This document shows, one piece after another, positions 56,776 to 64,000 of a stretch of DNA of 64,000 bases. The position numbers were made by a program, and so were the translations under genes. The DNA comes from Calothrix sp. NIES-3974 (GTDB lineage: Bacteria; Cyanobacteriota; Cyanobacteriia; Cyanobacteriales; Nostocaceae). Below the pieces are notes generated by a model that saw only the letters and a list, made by a program, of their open reading frames with translations, did no database searches and was not told the origin of the DNA. Numbering within the stretch: the first letter of the stretch is position 1; each line of letters begins with the position of its first letter. The stretch is from contig NZ_AP018254.1 in assembly GCF_002368395.1 (NCBI RefSeq), positions 3,472,001 to 3,536,000 on the forward strand, in the 5' to 3' direction.

Positions 56776-58362
56776 ATGAGTTCGCAAAAATCCGACATAA
56801 ATCGTAAACTGGACATGAAAAAAAGTAAAGATAATCTTGATAAATTGACAAATTTGCTGGATCAACAGTTAAGTAACGAGAATGCGATCGCAGTGCAAAA
56901 AACTGAAATGGGTGGGACTGAAGCCTATATCGGGTCAGTTAGTTTAGAATGGTTTGCCAATCGAGTTAATTTTGCTTCCTATCTACCCCTAATCAACAGT
57001 AAATATAACCCCTCAACCCATAATATTGAAATCGATGCCGAAAGTATTGATGAGATTAAACAACGTCCCCTGGATTGGTCTCGTCAAGCAGCTTTAGTCC
57101 AGTATTTATTATCGCGGAAAAATCACAAATTTCCCCCAGTTTTAGTGGTAATTAACCAAGATTGGACAAATAACTCCCGTGCGCAGGAATGGGATAAACA
57201 GGGAAAAGCAATCACCTCAACAACGGAATTCACACCCCTAGATAGTCAAGGTAGCTTTGGATTATTAAATATATCTCCTGAGAATATCACAATTTATGCC
57301 CTAGATGGTCAACATCGTCTTATGGGTGTACAGGGTTTAATGGAACTACTAAAAAACGGTCAAATTCCCCGATATAAAAAAGATAAAACTCCCTATGAAT
57401 CGGTGATGAAAATAGCCGACTTCATTCAGCAACATCATTTATCAAGCACCTATTTAGAAAATTTAACCCAAGAAAAAATTGGCATCGAATTTATTCCCGC
57501 AGTTGCTCAAGGTGAAACCCATGCGGATGCAAGTAGAAGAATTCGCTCGATTTTTGTCCATGTGAATTTAATGGCAGTTCCCCTCACCAAAGGTCAATTA
57601 ACCCAGTTAGATGAAGACGATGGATTTTCCATTGTTGCCAGAAAAATTGCCGTTAGCCATCCCTTATTTGCTCAACAGGAAAATCGTAAACCCCGCGTCA
57701 ATTGGAATAGTGCCACCATCGCATCTAAATCTACAGTTTTAACAACATTACAAGCTCTCAAAGACATGTCAGAAAAATATTTAGGAGAAAAATATGACCA
57801 TTGGAAACGGGAAAAAGGATTAATTTCCATGCGTCCTGATGATGCAGAATTAAACACCGGCATTCAAGAATTTACCCGACTATTTGATAATCTCGCCAAT
57901 CTTCCCAGCTACAAAATTTTAGAAGATATGGATACCCCCGCATTACGTCGATTTAGCTTTGAAAAAGAAGGAGGTGTTGGCAATATGTTATTTCGTCCCG
58001 TCGGACAAGTGGCCTTAGCTCAAGCATTAGGAATATTGGTTTTTAAAAAAGGGATATCCCTAGAAACCATTTTTAAAAAGCTGAGTAAATTCGATAAACA
58101 AGGTGGATTTAGCGGGATGGAATTTCCCAAATCTATTTGGTACGGAGTGCTGTACGACCCCAACCGTAAACGGATTGTGGTTTCCGGTAAAGATTTAGCC
58201 GCCAAATTATTAGTTTATATTTTAGGAGGAGTGAAAGACTCAATGGAAAGGGCACAAATTAGAACAGCCCTAGCAAAAGCCAGAACTTTTGAGAATCGGA
58301 CTATTAATTTTTATGGGGAGTTTGTGGAACCAAAAGAAGTTGGATTACCCGATTTATTGTGA
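56776..58362 (+). CDS. dndB: DndB, DGQHR-domain protein of the Dnd system
   Basis: DNA-binding regulator of phosphorothioation genes in characterised systems. The DGQHR motif is at residues 177-181 in ITIYALDGQHRLMGVQG, and the flanking VNLMAVPLTKGQLTQLDEDDG region is also typical. At 528 residues it is longer than E. coli-type DndB (about 360); the extra part is mostly C-terminal. It is divergent from dndC-dndD rather than leading them in one operon, so it may control both directions from the shared 303-bp spacer. Start ATG at 56776. Confidence 0.88.
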   Translation: MSSQKSDINRKLDMKKSKDNLDKLTNLLDQQLSNENAIAVQKTEMGGTEAYIGSVSLEWFANRVNFASYLPLINSKYNPSTHNIEIDAESIDEIKQRPLDWSRQAALVQYLLSRKNHKFPPVLVVINQDWTNNSRAQEWDKQGKAITSTTEFTPLDSQGSFGLLNISPENITIYALDGQHRLMGVQGLMELLKNGQIPRYKKDKTPYESVMKIADFIQQHHLSSTYLENLTQEKIGIEFIPAVAQGETHADASRRIRSIFVHVNLMAVPLTKGQLTQLDEDDGFSIVARKIAVSHPLFAQQENRKPRVNWNSATIASKSTVLTTLQALKDMSEKYLGEKYDHWKREKGLISMRPDDAELNTGIQEFTRLFDNLANLPSYKILEDMDTPALRRFSFEKEGGVGNMLFRPVGQVALAQALGILVFKKGISLETIFKKLSKFDKQGGFSGMEFPKSIWYGVLYDPNRKRIVVSGKDLAAKLLVYILGGVKDSMERAQIRTALAKARTFENRTINFYGEFVEPKEVGLPDLL

Positions 58363-58720
58363 TTGTCCAAAAAAGATTTCCTGTGGGGTTACGGTGCAGA
58401 GATATTGATCCGGATTTCTCACAAGTTAATATCGTTTACGCTAATGCTTGCTACATATCAGGGTCTGTAACCGTTGATTATTCTAGTTTCATTTATTTCA
58501 AAGTACAAGATAATCGATATAAGTTATAAGTATTGAGTGACGGATTAATTTTCCTTCTACTCCCTACTCCCTGTACAGACGACCCGACAGGTCTTCTGTA
58601 CCGACTATCCCTACTTCCTACTTCCTGTAGAAAAGGACAAGTTTAGCATACCCTCATCTCTACAGTCATCTGTCAACTGTCAACAAACCAAACTGTAAAT
58701 CCATCAGTGTACAAAATATA
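58363..58720. other. Non-coding stretch between dndB and the phosphatase gene
   Basis: Contains a diverged family C left end at 58410 (GGATTTCTCACAAGTTAAT), a CTACTCCCTACTCCCTG tract and the degenerate palindrome TACAGACGACCCGACAGGTC near 58571. No gene is seen. Confidence 0.5.
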
Positions 58721-59857
58721 TCATTGAATTTGAACTTGTAAAATTGATAAATCATCCTCAAATCGTTCTCGCGAATTCAGTGACTGAAGTTGACGAATAA
58801 ACTTATCCAAGTGATTTTTGATGGAACGGTGTTCGTAGGTTAAAATTTGAATAAAATTTTCTAAACCCAACAGGGTATTATCAGCTTGGGTAATCTCGTA
58901 GACCCCATCACTAAAAATATATAGAGTACTTGGTTCCTCAATTTTACAAACTGCATCCGTGTATTTAGCTTCTGGGAACATTCCCACAGGCATTCCCGTA
59001 GTCCGTAATAACTTGACTTCCATATTATTGGCTGTCTTTCCCGTAATTAATACAGCAGGAGGATGACCAGCACTAGAATAGACCAATTGCCTTTTTTTGA
59101 GATTATAAACACCGTACCAAATGGTAAAATACTTATCATTTTGGTGACTCATTTGAAACGTTTCATTTAATGCCCGTAATACCTCACTCGGTTGATAATA
59201 ATTGAGATTTTGCAAAGCACGCGATCGCAGTAAATTAAATACGGAAATGGATGGTAAAGTCGCCTTGAGTCCGTGTCCCGCAGCATCTAGCAAATAAATC
59301 GCCAAATAATCTGGATCAAGCCAATAATAATCAAACACATCGCCCCCCAGTTGCAGGGACGGGATAAAATGGTAATTCACCTGAACCGGGGAAATCATCG
59401 GTGGAGGTAACAGCGATCGCACATATTCAGCTGCTTCCCCTAATTCTGCTTCCAGAATCTGTTTTTGCATTTGCAAATCCCTTCCCAATTGATGCAAACG
59501 CAACCCCGCTCTCACCCTCGCTTTGAGTTCATTTTGTTCAATCGGCTTCGTAATAAAATCATCCGCACCTGCATCCAAACCCTTGACCCGATCGGCGACG
59601 GAATCTAAGGAAGTGAGTAAAATAAAAAAAGTTGTCGATAACTGCGGGTCTGCTTTAATGCGTTGACACACCTCAATCCCGTTAATTCCTGGCATCATCC
59701 AGTCACAAATAATTAACCCCGGAGGAGAAGCAGCAGCTTTCGCTAACCCCTCCCCACCATTACTTGCTGTCACTACCTGGTATCCCTGATTTTCTAACAT
59801 GCGCTTGAGTAGTATCTGAACCGCTAAATCATCATCGATGACAAGAATTTGAAACAT
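58721..59857 (-). CDS. Response regulator with PP2C-type (RsbU-like) phosphatase output
   Basis: Receiver domain (1-120, acidic Asp8/Asp9 and phosphoacceptor in LIICDWMMPGINGIEV) joined by a helical linker (LGRDLQMQKQILEAELGEA) to a SpoIIE/RsbU serine phosphatase (about 160-378). Metal-binding aspartates are in LGGDVFDYYWL and LLDAAGHGLKA, and the later IFSDGVYEITQA is the usual third motif. Phosphorylation likely switches dephosphorylation of an anti-sigma-factor antagonist. No such partner or kinase lies beside it. 378 residues, start ATG at 59857. Confidence 0.93.
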   Translation of the reverse strand: MFQILVIDDDLAVQILLKRMLENQGYQVVTASNGGEGLAKAAASPPGLIICDWMMPGINGIEVCQRIKADPQLSTTFFILLTSLDSVADRVKGLDAGADDFITKPIEQNELKARVRAGLRLHQLGRDLQMQKQILEAELGEAAEYVRSLLPPPMISPVQVNYHFIPSLQLGGDVFDYYWLDPDYLAIYLLDAAGHGLKATLPSISVFNLLRSRALQNLNYYQPSEVLRALNETFQMSHQNDKYFTIWYGVYNLKKRQLVYSSAGHPPAVLITGKTANNMEVKLLRTTGMPVGMFPEAKYTDAVCKIEEPSTLYIFSDGVYEITQADNTLLGLENFIQILTYEHRSIKNHLDKFIRQLQSLNSRERFEDDLSILQVQIQ

Positions 59858-60418
59858 GGGAGGTAGTAGCTAAATTATTTCGACAACAAAAATAAATGCT
59901 TGTGGTTAGTTAATGATTCCATAATTTCTAGCAAGAAAGTATGGAGCGGGAGATAGGAAATATTTAGGTGCAAACAATTATGAACTCGCGACGTATTTGG
60001 TTGTGTCAAGCCGACGGAGCGGATCAGGTAATAAGAGTCAATACAACTATGACACTTTTCTGTATAGTTGGGATAATGTAGTACAAAAAACTCTATCGTT
60101 AGGGATATAAGGAGAAATGTAGTACAAAAAACTCTATCGTTAGGGATATAAGGAGATAAGCTGCTGCGCATTTAACATTTAAGTTGTATATTCACAACTT
60201 TTGGTGGATGACAGTTAACTGTCAACTGTTAGCAGTCAACAGTAGATCAAGTAGTTATGTGAGTTTTAGCTTAGTACTACCACCAATGTTCCCGATTCAC
60301 AAAACATGACTTTAGTCACGAATAAAACTTCCAATGGCACGAGCAAAAGATTCCAAAATAGGGCATATTGGGAATACAGAGATAAAATGCAAATTTTTGT
60401 AACAAAATCAGCGTTGAA
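59858..60418. other. Divergent spacer with a 41-bp tandem duplication
   Basis: No supported gene. A perfect 41-bp head-to-tail duplication lies at 60075-60156. A GACAGTTAACTGTCAAC palindrome is at 60208 (GTTAAC centre), with CTGTTAGCAGTCAACAG beyond it. A 64-codon frame at 60306 overlaps the next gene in another phase and is not supported. Confidence 0.55.
60075..60156. repeat. Perfect 41-bp tandem duplication
   Basis: AATGTAGTACAAAAAACTC... is present at 60075-60115 and again at 60116-60156 without difference. Each copy ends GGATATAAGGAGA. Confidence 0.93.
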
Positions 60419-61981
60419 GTGCGCAGTAATGAAGTTGAGGGGGTCAGCGTGGATCAGGAAAATTTTCTGGAAGCTGAATTATCGCCAAGGGAAGACGTAG
60501 ACTGGGAAAACCACGAGCGAACAGAACAACCGGAACAGACAGCAGCGTCGAAAGTTTGGTTGAAGCCATTAGTAGTAGGCATTGGTTTGGGACTTGCGAT
60601 CGCATTTGGAGGGACGCGGTTAATTGGCAATCGTCCTGCGGCTTCCACACCCACCGCGACAAAACAGGAAGCACAGGCGAATACACCACCAGTGATGACG
60701 GTGACACTAGCAACGGTGGAATCAGCGAGCGTCACCCGTAGTTTAAATGTGAGTGGAAACATCACAGCTAGGAGTCTGACCCCCGTCCTACCCCAAGCCA
60801 ACGGTTTACAAATCAAAGAAGTTCGCGTCAATGTAGGTGATTATGTCAAACAAGGGCAGATTTTAGCAGTTTTAGACAATTCTCTGATTCAAGACCAAAT
60901 CCTGCAAGCGCGAGCAGAAGTGGAATCCCGTCAAGCGGATGTTAGCTCGAAAAAGGCGAATTTACTTTCCCGTCAAGCAGCTTTAGCTTCCAGTCAAGCA
61001 GCAGTGGAATCGAGTCAAGCTCAAGTCAAGCAACGTCAAGCGGATCTAGCCCAAGCCAAAGCCAGATTAGTGGAAGCCGAACGCAATTATCAACGGAACC
61101 AAAAATTGGCAGCAGATGGTGCGGTGAGTCGTCAAGTTGCCGAAACAGCCGAAACCAACCTCATTACAGCCCGTGAAGCCGTCCGTCAAGCGGAAGCGAA
61201 TATTCGTAGCGCCGAAGCCAACCTCAAAAGCGCTCAAGCAAGCGTCAGTACCGCCGCAGCCAACGTCCAAACAGCCCGTGCTGACATTGGTATTTCCGAA
61301 GCCAACGTCCGTAGCAGCATGGCTCGCGTCGCTCAAATTGAAACCCAACGGGATCAAACCCTAGTTCGCGCTCCCGTTTCTGGGGTAATAGCGGAAAAAC
61401 TAGTCCGGGTAGGGGATGTGGCAGGTGTACCCCCCCAAACCCAAGTATCAACGGTGATGGGTGGTTCCCAGAAATTATTTTCCATTATTCAAGACGGTCA
61501 GTTGGAATTACAGGCATTAGTACCGGAAGTACAATTATCACAAATTCGCGTCGGTGCGAGCGTGCGTGTGACATCCGAAACCAAGCCCCAGGAAGTTTTC
61601 CAAGGAACGGTGCGGGAAATCGAGCCGATTATCAACCAACAGCGTCGGGAAGCAACAGTGAGAATTTCCCTACCCGCCAATACTCGTCTGAAACCAGGAA
61701 TGTTTGCTAGGGCAGCGATTGATACATCTACCAGTTTAGGTGTAGCAGTGCCGCAAAAATCAGTACAAGTCCAACCCGATGGGAATGCAGTCGTTTTTGT
61801 CCCTTCCGGAGACGGTCAACCGGATATTGGTCAAGTCAAAGCCAGGAGAGTAGAACTGGGTGACACCATCAATGGCGATCGCATCGAGATTAAAGAGGGT
61901 TTAAAACCGGGTGAGCGAGTGGTTGTTGAAGGTGCTGGATATCTCAAGGATGGGGATAGGGTGAAGATTGTCAGTAAGTGA
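60419..61981 (+). CDS. RND efflux periplasmic adaptor (HlyD/AcrA family)
   Basis: Membrane-fusion subunit linking an RND pump to an outer-membrane channel. One N-terminal helix (about 46-65, VVGIGLGLAIAFGG) is followed by the barrel-sandwich half LPQANGLQIKEVRVNVGDYVKQGQILAVLDN, a long alanine/glutamine-rich coiled coil (about 165-305) with internal repeats (SSQAAVESSQAQVKQRQADL), the second lipoyl half (VRAPVSGVIAEKLVRVGDV) and a beta-barrel. Starts are GTG at 60419 or GTG at 60449 (MDQENF); neither has a clear ribosome site. 520 residues. The RND pump gene follows after 293 bp in the same direction. Confidence 0.92.
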   Translation: MRSNEVEGVSVDQENFLEAELSPREDVDWENHERTEQPEQTAASKVWLKPLVVGIGLGLAIAFGGTRLIGNRPAASTPTATKQEAQANTPPVMTVTLATVESASVTRSLNVSGNITARSLTPVLPQANGLQIKEVRVNVGDYVKQGQILAVLDNSLIQDQILQARAEVESRQADVSSKKANLLSRQAALASSQAAVESSQAQVKQRQADLAQAKARLVEAERNYQRNQKLAADGAVSRQVAETAETNLITAREAVRQAEANIRSAEANLKSAQASVSTAAANVQTARADIGISEANVRSSMARVAQIETQRDQTLVRAPVSGVIAEKLVRVGDVAGVPPQTQVSTVMGGSQKLFSIIQDGQLELQALVPEVQLSQIRVGASVRVTSETKPQEVFQGTVREIEPIINQQRREATVRISLPANTRLKPGMFARAAIDTSTSLGVAVPQKSVQVQPDGNAVVFVPSGDGQPDIGQVKARRVELGDTINGDRIEIKEGLKPGERVVVEGAGYLKDGDRVKIVSK

Positions 61982-62274
61982 TTGGGGATTATTCGATTTT
62001 GGATTTTAGATTTTGGATTACTCTTCGGTCGATCCGCACTACGTGCGTCTATGGATTTTGGATTGTTGCGACTACTTCCCCCTTAGCGTACACAGAACTT
62101 GACTCGATGAGAAACTGCGTTACGTGCGTTTACAGGTCGTTTCTACCCCTCTCTCTGCTCAGGATGATCCAATTAATAATTATCCCATTTTCGATTGTGG
62201 AACAGGCATCCCTGCTTGTCTTTGTGGTCAAGATGACTTTCGCCGATAATTTTATACTTACCGACTACTGATTT
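61982..62274. other. Spacer between adaptor and pump genes
   Basis: Starts with a heptamer-type run (GATTTTGGATTTTAGATTTTGG at 61998, given in part) and holds CGGTCGATCCGCACTACGTGCG and ACTGCGTTACGTGCGTTTAC, fragments of dispersed GC-rich repeats. A 97-codon frame here is repeat translation, not a gene. Confidence 0.5.
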
Positions 62275-64000
62275 ATGTCATTTAATGTTTCTACCTGGAC
62301 TATCAAAAAACCAGTACCGACGATAATTTTATTTTTGATTTTTACCTTGGTCGGTTGGTTTTGTTTTAACTTGTTGGGGATTGATACTAACCCCAACATC
62401 GATATTCCCACGGTGCAAGTTACCGTCACTCGACCGGGAGCAGGACCGAATGAGTTGGAATCTCAGGTGACGAAAAAAATCGAAGATGCGGTTGCGGGAT
62501 TGGGGAACATAGACGAACTACGTTCCACCATTACCGACGGGGTTTCGACCACGGTAATTAACTTTGATTTAGGGGTTAATTCCGACCGCGCAACCAATGA
62601 TGTACGGAATGCGATCGCCCAGATTCGTCAAAGTCTTCCCCAGGATATTAATGACCCGATTGTCCAACGTCTGGAGTTTGCTGGTGGACCGATTATGACC
62701 TATGTGGTCAGTTCTGACCAGCGTTCTGTGGAGGAATTGAGCAATTTGGTTGACCAGACCATCAGTCGCGCTCTTCTGTCGGTGCGGGGTGTAGCTCAAA
62801 TTCGACGGGTTGGAGGGGTAGATCGGGAAATTCGGGTGAATCTAAACCCGGAACGGTTGGAATCTTTGGGAATTACTGCGACCCAAGTTAATGACCAATT
62901 GCGGGCTTTTAATATTAATTTACCCGGTGGTCGGGCAGAAATTGGTGGCAGTGAACAAACTATCCGGACTTTGGGTAGTGCGGAAAGTGTGCAGCAGTTA
63001 CAAAATTACGAAATCGTTTTACCCAGGGGAGGTTCTGTTCCCCTTTCGGCTTTGGGTACTGTGGAAGATGGGTTTGCAGACCTACGGCAAAATGCTCGTC
63101 TTGACGGTAAACCAGTTGTCAGTTTCCAGGTTTTACGTAGCACTGGTAGTGTGATGGTGACCGTGGAGGAAGGCATTAAAAGGGAAGTGGAGAAGTTGAA
63201 AAAAACTCTTCCCGATGATGTGAAACTGGAATTAATTTTTACCAGGGCAACCTTTGTGCGAGAGTCCTATGAAGGGACAATGGGTGAATTATTATCGGCT
63301 GCGGTTTTAGCAGTATTAGTAATTTTACTGTTTTTAAGGGATTGGCGAGCAACTTTAATTACCGCCGTCACCTTACCCCTATCTATTATTCCCACCTTTG
63401 GGGTGATGTTTGCCCTCGGTTATACCCTGAATAACATGACCCTACTGGCGTTAGGATTAGCCGTTGGGAACTTAATCGATGATGCCGTGGTGGAAATTGA
63501 AAACATGGAGCGGCATTTACGCATGGGTAAAACCCCTCGTCAAGCGGCTCTTGATTCCTCTGGGGAGGTGGGTTTGGCTGTAATTGCTACTTCCGCCACC
63601 ATTATCGCCGTCTTTTTACCAGTGGCATTTATGGGGGGGATTCCCGGTCAATTCTTCCAGCCCTTTGGTGTGACAGTTTCTACCATCACCGTATTTTCCA
63701 CAGCAGTGGCTCGGATGGTGACACCCATGATGGGAGCCTATTTACTGAAGAAAATTCCCCCCAAACCGCAAACAAATCAACCCAAAAAAAGCCGTCGTTT
63801 TCGACCCTACGCTTCCATTCTCCAGTTTGCCCTGCGTCATCGCATTACTACCCTAGGAATAGCCTTTGCCTTTTTCGTCTTTAGTTTGATGTTAGTACCC
63901 CTAATTCCCAAGGGTTTAGTGGATAGTGCTGATGTCGGTATTTCCACCGTATCCATCGAATTACCACCCGGTTCCACCCTAGCCGATACGGAAAGGGTTG
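62275..64000 (+). CDS. RND efflux transporter, AcrB/HAE1 type (partial, runs off the window)
   Basis: Inner-membrane proton-driven exporter, 575 codons visible and no stop before the end. ATG at 62275 gives MSFNVSTWTIKKPVPTIILF and the first helix. The first periplasmic porter loop (TVTRPGAGPNELESQVTKKIEDAV, shown in parts: VTRPGAGPNELE, QVTKKIEDAV) follows. The proton-relay aspartate pair Asp402/Asp403 lies in LIDDAVVEIEN. A second periplasmic loop begins near the end. Adjacent HlyD-type adaptor supports a tripartite pump. Substrate not predictable from sequence. Confidence 0.95.
   Translation, partial: MSFNVSTWTIKKPVPTIILFLIFTLVGWFCFNLLGIDTNPNIDIPTVQVTVTRPGAGPNELESQVTKKIEDAVAGLGNIDELRSTITDGVSTTVINFDLGVNSDRATNDVRNAIAQIRQSLPQDINDPIVQRLEFAGGPIMTYVVSSDQRSVEELSNLVDQTISRALLSVRGVAQIRRVGGVDREIRVNLNPERLESLGITATQVNDQLRAFNINLPGGRAEIGGSEQTIRTLGSAESVQQLQNYEIVLPRGGSVPLSALGTVEDGFADLRQNARLDGKPVVSFQVLRSTGSVMVTVEEGIKREVEKLKKTLPDDVKLELIFTRATFVRESYEGTMGELLSAAVLAVLVILLFLRDWRATLITAVTLPLSIIPTFGVMFALGYTLNNMTLLALGLAVGNLIDDAVVEIENMERHLRMGKTPRQAALDSSGEVGLAVIATSATIIAVFLPVAFMGGIPGQFFQPFGVTVSTITVFSTAVARMVTPMMGAYLLKKIPPKPQTNQPKKSRRFRPYASILQFALRHRITTLGIAFAFFVFSLMLVPLIPKGLVDSADVGISTVSIELPPGSTLADTERV

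Noticed and set aside
60306-60500. 64-codon frame before the HlyD gene
   Set aside because: It overlaps the adaptor gene in another phase and has no family likeness; it is more likely leader DNA.
61978-62271. 97-codon frame between adaptor and pump
   Set aside because: It translates CCAAAAT-type and GC-rich repeat pieces and has no motif.

Overview
The window is chromosomal DNA from a cyanobacterium, most likely a filamentous heterocyst-forming one (Nostocales, Nostoc/Calothrix-like). The evidence is frequent HIP1 octamers (GCGATCGC), runs of the heptamer CCAAAAT, 'GGGAGTAGGGAGTAG' spacer tracts, an Orange Carotenoid Protein with its Fluorescence Recovery Protein, a photosynthetic NDH-1 subunit (NdhD), cyanobacterial Hfq next to dapF, and a DUF4327 protein. 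Genes are mostly single units spaced by long non-coding stretches. Those stretches are filled with short palindromes and several families of MITE-like elements with terminal inverted repeats.

Layout. 0-12.6 kb: aquaporin, M48 membrane protease, a secreted unknown, Eis-like acetyltransferase, S-formylglutathione hydrolase, amino-acid ABC binding lipoprotein, isochorismatase-like hydrolase, serC, a [2Fe-2S] ferredoxin and tRNA-Ser(GGA). 12.9-26.8 kb: an overlapping epimerase/metallo-hydrolase pair, a phospholipase-D lipoprotein with an EF-hand loop, conserved unknowns, a JAMM peptidase, a PD-(D/E)XK-like orphan, an asparagine-synthetase-like protein, pentapeptide protein, hfq, dapF, a BadF/N-acetylglucosamine-kinase-like protein and a flavin-reductase-like protein. 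27.5-32.2 kb: ocp and frp, then a decaying zone with a broken IS5-type transposase, a secreted low-complexity protein, a Nudix remnant and DUF4327. 33-38.5 kb: PAS/GAF adenylate cyclase, SDR oxidoreductase, response regulator, small conserved protein. 38.7-39.55 kb: a MITE-like element and four nearly identical 169-bp tandem repeats. 39.9-51.9 kb: grpE-dnaK, ndhD, an orphan sugar-ABC permease, a CHASE2-PAS-GGDEF cyclase, a lipase-like esterase and a Uma2 protein. 52.4-58.4 kb: an incomplete DNA phosphorothioation (Dnd) locus. 58.7-64 kb: a response-regulator phosphatase, an RND adaptor, and an RND pump that runs off the end of the window.

The most notable result is in the Dnd locus. dndB points away from dndC and dndD, no dndE or dndA is visible, and dndC is split by a perfect 70-bp head-to-tail duplication. 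Removing one copy restores a full 534-residue DndC, so the modification system may be off but able to revert. The same genome shows other tandem duplications (41, 53, 21 x 6 and 169 x 4 bp), which suggests replication slippage or tandem amplification acts often here. Second-messenger and stress signalling are well represented: adenylate cyclase, diguanylate cyclase with an intact I-site, a PP2C-type response regulator, and the OCP/FRP photoprotection pair. All functions are inferred from sequence motifs and family knowledge; no searches were run.
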